A stretch of DNA of 64,000 nt from Bradyrhizobium sp. Arg816 (GTDB taxonomy: Bacteria > Pseudomonadota > Alphaproteobacteria > Rhizobiales > Xanthobacteraceae): positions 496,001 through 560,000 of the forward strand of contig NZ_JAPRAQ010000003.1 in NCBI RefSeq assembly GCF_029989365.1, in the 5' to 3' direction. Below the pieces are notes generated by a model. That model made no database searches. It was not told where the DNA came from and saw only the letters and a list, made by a program, of their open reading frames with translations. Within the stretch, counting starts at the first letter, position 1. Every line of letters begins with the position of its first letter. The translations under genes and the position numbers were made by a program. Shown here in pieces: positions 18,403 through 27,770 of the stretch.

Positions 18403-18479
18403 ATTTTCTATAGTTGCGGTGCAGAAGAGAAGAAAAAATTTTCTCTTTGCGCGCTCGAAACGACACATATATAGAAAAT
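18403..18479. promoter_or_regulatory. divergent cysD/cysG control region with mirror-image TATAGAAAAT boxes
   Basis: ATTTTCTATA at 18403-18412 is the exact reverse complement of TATAGAAAAT at 18470-18479. One copy lies just before cysD and the other just before cysG. Between them is an AT-rich stretch with AGAAAA-AA-TTTTCT (18431-18444). The region is much more AT-rich than its surroundings. It probably holds both promoters and a binding site for a sulfur regulator, whose identity I cannot name. Confidence 0.6.
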
Positions 18480-18519
18480 AATTCCAGTCAACCCCGGATG
18501 TGGGGGAAGCGAGTATCGC

Positions 18520-19944
18520 ATGCGGTTCTTGCCGGTGTTCCTCGATCTCAAGGCCGGTCCGGTGGTCCTCATCGGCGCGGGTGAGCTTTTGCGCGCCAAG
18601 CTGCGCGTGCTCGCCGCCGCCGGTGCGCGCATCCGCGTGCATGCGATCGACGGCAATCGGGACCTGAGCCTCAGCTCCGACGACGCTGCGCGGATTGAAA
18701 TCGCGGCGGGGGACCCGCTCACCGCCGATCTCTCGGGCGTCATCGCCATCGTTTGCGCGGGCGCGGGCGATGTCGGCGTGGCCATGTCGGGCCGCGCCAA
18801 GGCGCTCGGCCTGCCCGTCAACGTCATGGACGATTTCGAACATTCCAGCTTCATCTTCCCGGCGATCGTCGATCGTGGCGATGTCGTGGTCGCGGTCGGC
18901 ACCGGCGGCACCTCGCCGGTGGTGGCGCGGCGGGTGCGCGAGAAGATCGAGGCACTGTTGCCGGCCCGCATCGGCGAGCTCGCCGAGTTCATCGGCGGCT
19001 TCCGCAAATCGATCAACGAGCGCATCGCCGAGTTTCCGCTGCGCCGCCGCTTCTGGGAGCGCGTCATCGACGGTCCGATCGGCGCGTCCGTGCTCGCGGG
19101 CCGCAAGGGCGAGGCCGACGCCGCGATCAAGGCGATCTCCGATCCGTCCGCGTTCGCGCGTGCCGACAAGCCGGAAGGCTCGGTCGCGCTGGTCGGCGCC
19201 GGGCCCGGCGACGCCGACCTTCTCACCATCAAGGCGCTGCGCGCGCTCCAGGATGCCGACATCGTCTTCCATGACGAACTGGTCTCGGGCGAAATTCTCG
19301 ACCGCATCCGCCGCGACACCACGCGCGTTGCCGTCGGCCGCCGCGTCGGCAAGCCCGGCATCGGCCAGGACGCCATCAACAAGCGCATGATCGAGGCCGC
19401 GCAATCCGGCCAGCGCGTGGTGCGGCTGAAGGGCGGCGACCCCCTCGTGTTCGGCCGCGGCGGCGAAGAGGTGGAAGCGTTGCGCGCGGCCGGCGTCGCC
19501 TATTCGATCATTCCCGGCATCACCGCGGGGCTCGGCGGCGCCGCCGATTTCGAGGTGCCGCTCACCTATCGTCATGAAGCGACTCGCATCACCTTCCTCA
19601 CCGCGCACAAGGCGCGCGATGCCGAGAACGTGGACTGGTCGGCGCTGACCGACACCAAAATGACCGTCGTGGTCTACATGGGCACGACCGCTGCCCCCGC
19701 GATCCGCGAAGGCTTGTTCGCGGCCGGCCGTTCGCCGGAGACGCCGGTCGGCGTGTTCGCCCGCGTCACGCGGCCGGATGCGCAAGGCGCGATCGGCACG
19801 CTGCGCGACCTGCCCGAGCTCGTGCGGCGGACCCATGGCGGTCCCGCCATCCTCATCATCGGCGACGTGGTCCGGCATGCCGGCTCGCTTCGCCGCCAGA
19901 CACCTCAACACATCATCTCTGACCTATTGGATGCAGCCGAATGA
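18520..19944 (+). CDS. cysG: siroheme synthase CysG (multifunctional)
   Basis: Makes siroheme for the sulfite reductase encoded downstream. The 474 residues comprise an N-terminal precorrin-2 dehydrogenase/ferrochelatase part (about 1-205, with the nucleotide-binding strand VVLIGAGELLRAKLRVLAAAG) and a C-terminal uroporphyrinogen-III methyltransferase (about 220-474, with VGAGPGDADLLTIKALRAL, VRLKGGDPLVFGRGGEE and MGTTAAPAI). It overlaps the next gene by four bases (ATGA) and leads the cysG-cysI-cysH operon. Confidence 0.96.
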   Translation: MRFLPVFLDLKAGPVVLIGAGELLRAKLRVLAAAGARIRVHAIDGNRDLSLSSDDAARIEIAAGDPLTADLSGVIAIVCAGAGDVGVAMSGRAKALGLPVNVMDDFEHSSFIFPAIVDRGDVVVAVGTGGTSPVVARRVREKIEALLPARIGELAEFIGGFRKSINERIAEFPLRRRFWERVIDGPIGASVLAGRKGEADAAIKAISDPSAFARADKPEGSVALVGAGPGDADLLTIKALRALQDADIVFHDELVSGEILDRIRRDTTRVAVGRRVGKPGIGQDAINKRMIEAAQSGQRVVRLKGGDPLVFGRGGEEVEALRAAGVAYSIIPGITAGLGGAADFEVPLTYRHEATRITFLTAHKARDAENVDWSALTDTKMTVVVYMGTTAAPAIREGLFAAGRSPETPVGVFARVTRPDAQGAIGTLRDLPELVRRTHGGPAILIIGDVVRHAGSLRRQTPQHIISDLLDAAE

Positions 19945-20258
19945 CCTCTCCGCTTGAACAGAAGAAGATCAAAATCGCCGGCCCGTCGGTCGTGACCGCC
20001 AACCGCACCTGGGACGGCATCGTGGTTTACCGCACCGCCGCCAAGAGCTGGTCCGCGGACCTGTCGGAAGCCGCGATCGTGCGCAACTCGGACGAGGCCA
20101 AAGCGTTGCTTGCGGAGTCCGTTGCCGATGACGTCGGCGCGATCGGTCCCTATATCGCACCGGTGCAGGTTGGCGCGGACGGCAAGATCGAACCCGGCAA
20201 TCTGCGCGAACAGATCCGCCGCACCGGCGTGACTATCGGGTCGTCGGTCCAGGTTTAA
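19941..20258 (+). CDS. DUF2849 domain protein of the sulfite reduction operon
   Basis: A 105-residue soluble protein with the DUF2849 pattern: VVTANRTWDGIVVYRTAAKSW, then LSEAAIVRNSDEAKALLAES and a YIAPVQV segment. The family occurs in alphaproteobacteria, almost always between cysG and cysI. No biochemical role is known to me. The four-base overlap with cysG and 11-bp gap to cysI imply tight cotranslation, so a role in sulfite reductase assembly or activity is a fair guess. Confidence 0.88.
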   Translation: MTSPLEQKKIKIAGPSVVTANRTWDGIVVYRTAAKSWSADLSEAAIVRNSDEAKALLAESVADDVGAIGPYIAPVQVGADGKIEPGNLREQIRRTGVTIGSSVQV

Positions 20259-20269
20259 GGCACTCTCTT

Positions 20270-21925
20270 ATGTATGCTTACGATGAAATCGACCGCACGC
20301 TCGTCAACGAGCGCGTCTCGGAGTTCCGCGACCAGGTGAAGCGGCGCCTTTCCGGCGAGCTCACCGAGGACGAGTTCAAGATCCTGCGGCTTCAGAACGG
20401 CGTCTATCTGCAACTGCACGCCTACATGTTCCGCGTCGCGATTCCCTATGGGACGCTGGCGTCGAACCAGTTGCGGGCGCTTGCCCATGTCGCGCGCAAA
20501 TACGATCGCGGCTACGGCCATTTCACCACGCGGCAGAACATCCAGTTCAACTGGATCAAGCTCGCCGAATTGCCGGATGCTCTCGCCGATCTCGCCGAGG
20601 TCGGCATCCATGCGATGCAGACCTCCGGCAATAACATGCGCAACGTCACGTCGGACCAGTGGGCCGGCGTCGCGCCCGGCGAGATCGAGGATCCCCGGAT
20701 CTGGTCGGAGCTGATCCGCCAGCACACCACGCTGCATCCGGAGTTCTCGTTCCTGCCGCGCAAGTTCAAGATCGCGATCACTGCGTCGGACCACGACCGC
20801 GCCGCGATCAAGATCCACGATATCGGCTTGAGGCTGATCAAGAACGAGAAGGGCGAGACCGGCTTCGAGGTGCTGGTCGGCGGCGGTCTCGGCCGCACGC
20901 CGTTCATCGGCAAGACCATCAAGCACTTCGTCCACGGCCGCGATATCCTGAGCTACATCGAGGCGATCCTCCGGGTCTACAACCAGTACGGCCGCCGCGA
21001 CAACATCTACAAGGCGCGCATCAAGATCCTGGTGCACGAGCTCGGGATCGAGAAATTCTCGCGCGAGGTCGAGGAGGAGTGGCAGCACATCCGCAACTCC
21101 TCGCTCCAGATCGACGACGAGGTGATCGAGGACATCCGCTCGCGCTTCACCTATCCGTCCTACGAGAAGCTGCCGCACAATCCGGACGAGCTGCGTCAGG
21201 CCGCGGCCGATCCTGATTTCGAGGCGTGGCGCAAGAACTCGGTGGCCCCGCACAAGGTGCAGGGCTATTCCATCGTCACGATCTCGCTGAAGCCGATCGG
21301 CGCGCCTCCGGGCGATGCCACCGCCGAGCAGATGGACGCGCTCGCCGATCTCGCCGACCGGTACTCCTTCGGCGAGATCCGCGTCGGCCACGAGCAGAAC
21401 CTCGCGCTGCCGCACGTCGCCAAGCGCGACCTGCCGGCCTTGTGGAAGGCGCTCGACAAGCTCGGGCTGGCGACGCCGAACGTCAATCTGATCACCGACA
21501 TCATCGCCTGCCCGGGGCTGGACTATTGCTCGCTGGCGAATGCGCGCTCGATCCCGATCGCGCAGGAGCTGACGCGGCGCTTCGCCAACCATGAGCTTGC
21601 CAACCTGATCGGCCGTCTGCACATCAACATCTCGGGCTGCATCAATGCCTGCGGCCATCATCATGTCGGCCATATCGGCATTCTCGGCGTCGAGAAGAAC
21701 GGCGAGGAGGTCTACCAGATCACCATCGGCGGCCGTGCCGACGAGGGTGCTGCGCTGGGCAATCTGATCGGCCCCGGCGTCAAGTTCGACGAGGTCGCCG
21801 ACGTCGTCGAAGACGTCGTGGAAGCCTATCTTGCGCTGCGCGAGCGGCCCGAAGAGCTGTTCATCGACACGGTGAAGCGCCTCGGCGTCGAACCCTTCAA
21901 GGAGCGCGTCTATGCCACTCGTTAA
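20270..21925 (+). CDS. cysI: assimilatory sulfite reductase hemoprotein (nitrite/sulfite reductase family)
   Basis: Reduces sulfite to sulfide at a siroheme-[4Fe-4S] centre. 551 residues contain the two-fold ferredoxin-like domains (first one includes GYGHFTTRQNIQFNWIK) and the cluster ligands CPGLDYC near residue 413 and GCINAC near residue 457. Nitrite reductases share this fold, but the siroheme synthase, cysH and sulfate transporter neighbours fix the role as sulfite reduction. No flavoprotein CysJ is present, so electrons probably come from ferredoxin or another partner. It overlaps the DUF934 gene by 14 bases. Confidence 0.94.
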   Translation: MYAYDEIDRTLVNERVSEFRDQVKRRLSGELTEDEFKILRLQNGVYLQLHAYMFRVAIPYGTLASNQLRALAHVARKYDRGYGHFTTRQNIQFNWIKLAELPDALADLAEVGIHAMQTSGNNMRNVTSDQWAGVAPGEIEDPRIWSELIRQHTTLHPEFSFLPRKFKIAITASDHDRAAIKIHDIGLRLIKNEKGETGFEVLVGGGLGRTPFIGKTIKHFVHGRDILSYIEAILRVYNQYGRRDNIYKARIKILVHELGIEKFSREVEEEWQHIRNSSLQIDDEVIEDIRSRFTYPSYEKLPHNPDELRQAAADPDFEAWRKNSVAPHKVQGYSIVTISLKPIGAPPGDATAEQMDALADLADRYSFGEIRVGHEQNLALPHVAKRDLPALWKALDKLGLATPNVNLITDIIACPGLDYCSLANARSIPIAQELTRRFANHELANLIGRLHINISGCINACGHHHVGHIGILGVEKNGEEVYQITIGGRADEGAALGNLIGPGVKFDEVADVVEDVVEAYLALRERPEELFIDTVKRLGVEPFKERVYATR

Positions 21926-22427
21926 CGGCGGAAAAATCGTCGACGACAGTTTTGTCAAACTGGCCGTCGATACGCCGCTGCCCGAGAGCGGCGACATCCT
22001 GGTGCCTGCCGAGCGCTTCGTCGGCGAGGCTGAAGCCTTGCTCAAGCGCACCGGCAAGGTCGGTGTGATCTGGCCGAACAATCGCGACATCGACGAGCTC
22101 GTGCCCTATCTCGGCAAGGTCGCTACGGTCGCACTGGTGTTCCCGACCTTCCGCGACGGACGCGCCTACAGCCAGGCACGGCTGCTGCGCGAGCGTTACA
22201 ATTATCGCGGCGATTTGCGTGCAACGGGCCAGATCCTGCGCGACCAGTTCGTGTTCATGCTGCGCGCCGGCTTCGATTCCTTCGAGGTCAAGAAGCAGGC
22301 CGATGCGGAAGCCTTCATGCAGACCGCGAAGCGCTATTCGGTGTTCTATCAGCCGACCGGCGACGGCCGCATCACCGCGCTGCACCGGCGGATGCAACTG
22401 CGTCACTCCGAAGGTGTCGGCACGTGA
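21912..22427 (+). CDS. DUF934 protein of the sulfite reduction operon
   Basis: 171 residues with the DUF934 hallmarks: an N-terminal proline-rich stretch with GDILVPAERF, the GVIWPNNRDIDELVPYLGK segment and RDGRAYSQARLLRERYNYRG with FRDGR and LR conserved. The family travels with cysI/cysH in proteobacteria and is annotated only as an oxidoreductase-associated or hypothetical protein. It overlaps cysI by 14 bases and cysH by four. It may be an electron-transfer or assembly partner of a CysI that lacks CysJ. That is inference from linkage. Confidence 0.9.
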   Translation: MPLVNGGKIVDDSFVKLAVDTPLPESGDILVPAERFVGEAEALLKRTGKVGVIWPNNRDIDELVPYLGKVATVALVFPTFRDGRAYSQARLLRERYNYRGDLRATGQILRDQFVFMLRAGFDSFEVKKQADAEAFMQTAKRYSVFYQPTGDGRITALHRRMQLRHSEGVGT

Positions 22428-23155
22428 ACGCAATCGCGCCTCAGGTTTCTTCGGTGTCCACATCCGCGCTGCCCTCGGCGGCGGAGCTCGATCGCGCGCT
22501 GCGCGCTGCTTCGCCTGCGGAAGTCATCGCCGCGGCGTTGAAGGCGGTTGGGCGCGAGAAGCTTGCGCTGGTGTCGTCCTTCGGCACGGAATCGGCGACG
22601 CTGCTGAAGGTCATGGCCGACGTCGATCCGGCGATCCCCGTGATCTTCCTCGACACCGGCTGGCTGTTCGAGGAGACGTTGGCCTATCGCGACACGCTGA
22701 TCGCGGAACTCGGCTTGAAGGACGTCCGCTCGATCAGGCCTGCCGAGGAAACGCTGTCGCGCGAAGACCCCGACCGCGACCTTTGGTTCTCCGATCCGGA
22801 CGCCTGCTGCCGCATCCGCAAGGTCGAGCCGCTCGCGCGTGCGCTGAAGCCGTTCGATGCGTGGCTCAATGGCCGCAAGCGCTTTCAGGGCAATGCGCGC
22901 ACCGACATTCCGGTGGTCGAGGACGACGGCGTGCGGTTGAAGTTCAACCCCTTCGCCAATGTCTCGCGCGAGGAACTCGAAGCCATTTTCGTCCGCGCCA
23001 AATTGCCGCGTCATCCGTTGGTGGAGTCCGGTTTCCTGTCGGTTGGGTGTATGCCTTGCACCAGCAGAACGGCCGAGGGCGAGGATGCACGCGCCGGTCG
23101 CTGGCGCGGCCGAGCCAAGACAGAATGCGGCATCCACACGATGAAGACTTCGTAG
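22424..23155 (+). CDS. cysH: adenylylsulfate (APS)-type reductase CysH
   Basis: Reduces activated sulfate to sulfite with thioredoxin. 243 residues with the PP-loop-like segment LALVSSFGTESATLLKVM, FLDTGWLFEETLAYRD, the Arg-rich ACCRIRKVEPL and the C-terminal KTECGIH carrying the catalytic Cys. The paired cysteines CC near residue 128 and CMPC near residue 208 are the [4Fe-4S] ligands that mark enzymes using APS. Enteric PAPS reductases lack them. The sequence therefore predicts APS as substrate even though the cysNC product can also make PAPS. Confidence 0.93.
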   Translation: MNAIAPQVSSVSTSALPSAAELDRALRAASPAEVIAAALKAVGREKLALVSSFGTESATLLKVMADVDPAIPVIFLDTGWLFEETLAYRDTLIAELGLKDVRSIRPAEETLSREDPDRDLWFSDPDACCRIRKVEPLARALKPFDAWLNGRKRFQGNARTDIPVVEDDGVRLKFNPFANVSREELEAIFVRAKLPRHPLVESGFLSVGCMPCTSRTAEGEDARAGRWRGRAKTECGIHTMKTS

Positions 23156-23279
23156 CACAGTCGAGCTGTTCGGCTACGAACAAGAAAATCCGGTTCCGTT
23201 GACTTGAGAGCGTTTCGCCCCGAGTTATGCCCGCGTGCCATCGATGACGATGACGTCGTCGTGGTGAATGGAGATGGAC

Positions 23280-24281
23280 ATGATGCGCCGTATCGTTCCG
23301 CTCGCGGCAGGGCTGCTCTTGACTGGATTGTTGGCAAGCTCGGCTCTCGCCGCTGACATCAATCTCTTGAACGTGTCGTACGATCCGACGCGTGAGCTCT
23401 ATGCCGAGTTCAACAAGGCGTTCGCGAATGCCTATCAGAAGGAAACCGGCAAGAGTGTCGAGATCAAGCAGTCGCATGGCGGCAGCGGCTCGCAGGCGCG
23501 TGCCGTGATCGACGGATTGCAGGCCGATGTGGTGACGCTCGCGCTTGCCTATGACATCGACGCCGTCGCGAACAAGGGCCTCACCGCGACCGACTGGCAG
23601 AAGCGTCTGCCGCAGAATTCATCGCCCTATACCTCGACCATCGTGTTTCTGGTGCGCAAGGGCAATCCGAAGGGCATCAAGGACTGGGACGATTTGCTCA
23701 AGACCGGTGTCTCGGTGATCACGCCGAACCCGAAGACCTCCGGCGGGGCGCGCTGGAATTATCTCGCTGCCTGGGGCTTTGCCCAAAAGAAATACGGCTC
23801 GGCCGACAAGGCCAAGGACTTCATCGGAAAGCTCTACCAGCAGGTGCCGGTGCTCGACACCGGTGCGCGCGGCGCCACCGTGACCTTCGTCGAGCGCGGC
23901 GTCGGCGACGTGCTGCTGGCCTGGGAGAACGAGGCCTATCTCGCCCTGAAGGAGTTTGGTGCGCAGAAGTTCGAGATCGTGGCGCCGCCGCAATCGATCC
24001 TCGCCGAGCCGCCGGTCGCGATCGTCGACAAGGTTGCCGATAAAAAAGGCACCCGCAACGCAGCCGATGCCTACCTCCAGTATTGGTATACCAAGGAAGG
24101 TCAAGAAATCGCCGCGCGCAATTTCTACCGTCCGCGCGACGCAGAGATCGCCAAGAAGTACGCAAACTCCTTCGCCAAGGTCGAACTGTTCACGATCGAC
24201 GACGTTTTCGGCGGCTGGACCAAGGCGCAGAAGGAACATTTTGCCGACGGCGGCGTCTTTGATCAGATCTACAAGAACTGA
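23280..24281 (+). CDS. sbp: periplasmic sulfate-binding protein of ABC transporter
   Basis: A 333-residue secreted solute-binding protein. The signal peptide has core [17 protein letters not shown]. The mature protein starts [21 protein letters not shown] and contains the sulfate-family motifs [33 protein letters not shown] and RPRD near the end. It captures sulfate or thiosulfate for the CysTWA permease encoded next. The ATG at 23280 is preferred because GGAG lies six bases upstream. Two other in-frame ATGs (23268, 23283) are possible. It is 125 bp after cysH and could have its own promoter. Confidence 0.95.
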   Translation: MMRRIVPLAAGLLLTGLLASSALAADINLLNVSYDPTRELYAEFNKAFANAYQKETGKSVEIKQSHGGSGSQARAVIDGLQADVVTLALAYDIDAVANKGLTATDWQKRLPQNSSPYTSTIVFLVRKGNPKGIKDWDDLLKTGVSVITPNPKTSGGARWNYLAAWGFAQKKYGSADKAKDFIGKLYQQVPVLDTGARGATVTFVERGVGDVLLAWENEAYLALKEFGAQKFEIVAPPQSILAEPPVAIVDKVADKKGTRNAADAYLQYWYTKEGQEIAARNFYRPRDAEIAKKYANSFAKVELFTIDDVFGGWTKAQKEHFADGGVFDQIYKN

Positions 24282-24314
24282 TCGGGCGCCGTCTTAGGAG
24301 TAGCAGGGGGCCTG

Positions 24315-25151
24315 GTGAGCGTACTTGCAGCACGACGACGGACATTGCCGGGCTTCGGTCTCACGATGGGACTGACGCTTTCCTGGCTCTCCATCATCAT
24401 CCTGATTCCGCTGGCCGGGCTGTTCCTGAAATCGCTGGAGCTCAGCCCCGAGCAATTCTGGAACATCCTGTCCAGCCGCCGCACCCTCAACGCCTTGCGC
24501 GTCTCCTTCGGCCTCGCCTTTGCGGCGGCCTGCGTCAATCTCGTCATGGGCAGCATCATCGTCTGGGCGCTGGTGCGTTACCGCTTCCCCGGACGCCGGC
24601 TGTTTGACGCCATCGTCGACGTGCCGTTCGCGCTGCCGACGGCGGTCGCCGGCGTCGCGCTGACGGCGCTGTTTGCCGAGACGGGCTGGCTGGGCGCGCC
24701 GCTCGCCGCGCTCGGCATCAAGGTGGCGTTCACGCCGATCGGCATCTTCGTCGCCATGATCTTCATCGGTATCCCCTTCGTGGTGCGCACCGTGCAGCCG
24801 GTGCTCCAGGACCTCGACCCCGAGATCGAGGAAGCCGCCGGCAGCCTCGGCGCCAGCCGCTGGCAGACCATCATCCGCGTGATCCTGCCCTCGCTCGGGC
24901 CGGCGTTGCTCACCGGCCTCGCGCTCGCCTTCGCCCGCGCGGTCGGCGAATACGGCTCGGTGATCTTCATCGCCGGCAATCTGCCGAATGTCTCCGAGAT
25001 CGCCCCGCTCCTGATCGTGATCCGGCTATCCGAGTTCCGCTATGCCGACGCGACCGCCATCGCCGTGGTCATGCTCGTCGTCTCCTTCGTCATCATCTTC
25101 GCCGTCAACCGGCTCCAGCGCTGGGCGCAGAGCCGGATCCCGGCGCGCTGA
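24315..25151 (+). CDS. cysT: sulfate ABC transporter permease CysT
   Basis: A 278-residue inner-membrane permease with six helices. The cytoplasmic EAA loop that docks CysA is visible as EEAAGSLGASRWQTIIRVILP. The start is GTG, 33 bp after the binding-protein gene, with a GGGGG stretch before it. It forms the channel with CysW. Confidence 0.94.
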   Translation: MSVLAARRRTLPGFGLTMGLTLSWLSIIILIPLAGLFLKSLELSPEQFWNILSSRRTLNALRVSFGLAFAAACVNLVMGSIIVWALVRYRFPGRRLFDAIVDVPFALPTAVAGVALTALFAETGWLGAPLAALGIKVAFTPIGIFVAMIFIGIPFVVRTVQPVLQDLDPEIEEAAGSLGASRWQTIIRVILPSLGPALLTGLALAFARAVGEYGSVIFIAGNLPNVSEIAPLLIVIRLSEFRYADATAIAVVMLVVSFVIIFAVNRLQRWAQSRIPAR

Positions 25152-25160
25152 GGGCGGATC

Positions 25161-26072
25161 ATGACGATGCAGATCGCAGATTCCGTCTCGCTGCCTTCGA
25201 CCGATGCGCGCGCACGTGCGCACGCCGTTGCGGCACGCGACAGCCTCCGCACCGAGCCGCCGGCAATACGTATCGCCATCATCGCGATGGCGGTGATCTT
25301 CCTCAGCGTCTTCGTCGTGCTGCCGCTGGTTCTGGTATTCGCGCAGGCCTTTTCGAGAGGCGTTCTCGCCTATTTCTCTGCGCTTGCCGAGCCGGAAGCG
25401 CTGGCTGCAATCAAGCTGACGTTGATCGTGGCGGCGATCTCGGTCGGCCTCAATCTCGTATTCGGCCTCGTCGCGGCATGGGCCATCGCCAAGTTCGAGT
25501 TTAGCGGCAAGACCTTCCTGATCACGCTGATCGACCTGCCGTTCTCGGTGAGCCCGGTGATCTCGGGCCTCGTCTTCGTGCTGCTGTTCGGCGCGCAGGG
25601 CTATTTCGGCAGCTGGCTTAGGGATCACGATATCCAGATCCTGTTCGCAGTGCCAGGCATCGCGCTCGCCACCACCTTCGTGACCTTCCCGTTCGTGGCG
25701 CGCGCGCTGATCCCCCTGATGCAGGAGCAGGGCACGCAGGAGGAGGAGGCCGCGATCTCGCTCGGCGCCTCCGGCCTGCAGACCTTCTTCCGCGTCACCC
25801 TGCCCAACATCAAATGGGGCGTGCTCTACGGCGTGCTGCTCTGCAACGCGCGCGCGATGGGCGAATTCGGCGCCGTGTCGGTGGTATCAGGACACATTCG
25901 CGGCGAGACCAACACCATGCCGCTGCTGGTCGAGATTCTCTACAACGAGTACCAGTTCGTCGCTGCGTTTGCGATCGCCTCGCTGCTGGCGATGCTGGCC
26001 CTGATCACGCTGATCGCCAAGACCGTTCTCGAACGTCACCTCGACGAAGGACACGACGCAAGTGACCATTGA
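25161..26072 (+). CDS. cysW: sulfate ABC transporter permease CysW
   Basis: 303 residues, the second permease of the sulfate importer, with the EAA loop [19 protein letters not shown]. The N-terminal 35 residues are a polar extension before the first helix, [20 protein letters not shown]. It starts 9 bp after cysT and overlaps cysA by 11 bases. Confidence 0.94.
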   Translation: MTMQIADSVSLPSTDARARAHAVAARDSLRTEPPAIRIAIIAMAVIFLSVFVVLPLVLVFAQAFSRGVLAYFSALAEPEALAAIKLTLIVAAISVGLNLVFGLVAAWAIAKFEFSGKTFLITLIDLPFSVSPVISGLVFVLLFGAQGYFGSWLRDHDIQILFAVPGIALATTFVTFPFVARALIPLMQEQGTQEEEAAISLGASGLQTFFRVTLPNIKWGVLYGVLLCNARAMGEFGAVSVVSGHIRGETNTMPLLVEILYNEYQFVAAFAIASLLAMLALITLIAKTVLERHLDEGHDASDH

Positions 26073-27096
26073 AGTCAGGAATCTCGTCAAGCAGTTCGGC
26101 AGCTTCAAAGCCCTCGATGGCGTCGATCTCAAGGTCGACAATGGCGAGCTCCTGGCGCTGCTCGGTCCGTCCGGCTCCGGCAAGACCACGTTGCTGCGCA
26201 TCATCGCCGGCCTCGACTGGCCCGATTCCGGCGAGGTCTCCTTCAATGGCGAGGATGCGCTGGCGCAGGGCGCGCGCGAACGGAACGTCGGCTTCGTGTT
26301 CCAGCACTACGCGCTGTTCCGCCACATGACGGTGTTCGAGAACGTCGCCTTCGGCCTGCGCGTGCAGCCGCGCGCCAGCCGCAAGGACGAGCCCACCATT
26401 CGTGCGCGCGTCAAGGAGTTGCTCGATCTCGTGCAGCTCGACTGGCTCGCCGACCGCTATCCGAGCCAGCTCTCCGGGGGCCAGCGCCAGCGCATCGCAC
26501 TCGCCCGCGCGCTCGCGATCGAGCCGCGCATCCTCCTGCTCGACGAGCCCTTCGGCGCGCTCGATGCCAAGGTGCGCAAGGAGTTGCGCCGATGGCTCCG
26601 CTCGCTGCACCAGGAGATCAACGTCACCTCGATCTTCGTCACCCACGATCAGGAGGAGGCGCTCGAAGTCGCCAACCGCGTCGTGGTGATGGACAAGGGC
26701 AGGATCGAACAGATCGGCTCGCCCGACGACGTCTATGAAAGCCCGGCGACCGCCTTCGTCCACGGCTTCATCGGCGAATCCATCGAGCTGCCGGTCCAGG
26801 TCGAAGGCGGCGTCATCAGGCTCGGCGACCGGCCGCTCAATCTTGCAGTAGACGGCTTGGTGTCTGGCGCGTCAAAACTGTTCGTGCGGCGACATGACAT
26901 GCTGGTCGGCCCGCCCGGAAGCGGTGCCTTCGAGGGCGCCGTGCAGCACGTCCGGAATTTCGGCCCGGTGCAGCGGGCCGAGGTGGCCCTGTCCGGCGGC
27001 GAGACCATCGAGATCGACGCCCCCCGCGACAGGGAACTGCGCGCCGGCGATACGATCGGCCTCAAACCGCGCCGCTACCGGATATTTGCGGGCTAG
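26062..27096 (+). CDS. cysA: sulfate/thiosulfate import ATP-binding protein CysA
   Basis: 344-residue ATPase of the importer. Walker [10 protein letters not shown] is near residue 35. The signature [15 protein letters not shown] is near 135 and Walker [13 protein letters not shown] near 155. The C-terminal TOBE-like domain after residue 240 is typical of CysA/PotA. The start is GTG overlapping cysW. It closes the 8.5-kb rightward sulfur run. Confidence 0.95.
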   Translation: MTIEVRNLVKQFGSFKALDGVDLKVDNGELLALLGPSGSGKTTLLRIIAGLDWPDSGEVSFNGEDALAQGARERNVGFVFQHYALFRHMTVFENVAFGLRVQPRASRKDEPTIRARVKELLDLVQLDWLADRYPSQLSGGQRQRIALARALAIEPRILLLDEPFGALDAKVRKELRRWLRSLHQEINVTSIFVTHDQEEALEVANRVVVMDKGRIEQIGSPDDVYESPATAFVHGFIGESIELPVQVEGGVIRLGDRPLNLAVDGLVSGASKLFVRRHDMLVGPPGSGAFEGAVQHVRNFGPVQRAEVALSGGETIEIDAPRDRELRAGDTIGLKPRRYRIFAG

Positions 27097-27188
27097 GCGC
27101 CGCGGCCAAAAGCTCAAATCTTCCTCAATATTCACCTTTCAGCCACGGTTGGTATGCAACAACGGCCCCTCATTGGGGGCTCCTGGAA

Positions 27189-27692
27189 ATGCGCGCCGCG
27201 GCCGCGATATCAATTGCTTTGCTTCTCGCCGGCTGCGCCGGCAACGAAGCACCGGTCCAGCAGCCGACCATGTATGCCGACATGTCGGTCCCGGGCGCCA
27301 AGCTCGATGCGCAGGCGGCAGCGATCATGATCTCGCAATACCGCCAGAACAACGCCCTCGGCACCGTCGTGATCGACCCCGATCTGATGCGGCTCGCCGA
27401 ATCCCAGTCCCAGGCCATGGCGGCGGCCAACAAGATGGACCATGACGTCCGCGCCCCGCTGGCCAAGCGCCTCAGCGCGGGCGGCTATCCGGCAACGGTG
27501 GCGGTCGAGAACGTCTCGGCCGGCTATCATACGCTGGCGGAAGCGTTTTCCGGCTGGCGCGACTCGCCCCCGCACCGGGCCAACATGCTCAAGAGCGGTG
27601 TCACAAAACTGGGCATCGCGGCGGGCTATGCTCCGGGCACCAAATACAAGGTGTTCTGGACCATGATCCTGGCCTCGACCGACCCCCGATAA
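27189..27692 (+). CDS. CAP-domain (SCP/PR1-like) lipoprotein
   Basis: A 167-residue envelope protein. The lipoprotein signal peptide has lipobox LLAGCAG near residue 16. The CAP domain (about 50-160) shows AESQSQAMAAANKMDHDV, AVENVSAGYHTLAEAFSGWRDSP, then HRANMLKSGVTKLGIAAGYAP. Bacterial CAP proteins have no settled activity. Some bind lipids or peptidoglycan. It lies alone between cysA and the patatin gene, probably with its own promoter in the AT-richer 27115-27165 stretch. Confidence 0.88.
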   Translation: MRAAAAISIALLLAGCAGNEAPVQQPTMYADMSVPGAKLDAQAAAIMISQYRQNNALGTVVIDPDLMRLAESQSQAMAAANKMDHDVRAPLAKRLSAGGYPATVAVENVSAGYHTLAEAFSGWRDSPPHRANMLKSGVTKLGIAAGYAPGTKYKVFWTMILASTDPR

Positions 27693-27770
27693 GCCAGACT
27701 TGATCCCGGGATGCATTGACGCCGCGGGGGACTGTCGCCACGGTGGCTCGCCTTTTGCTATTGTTCCCAG

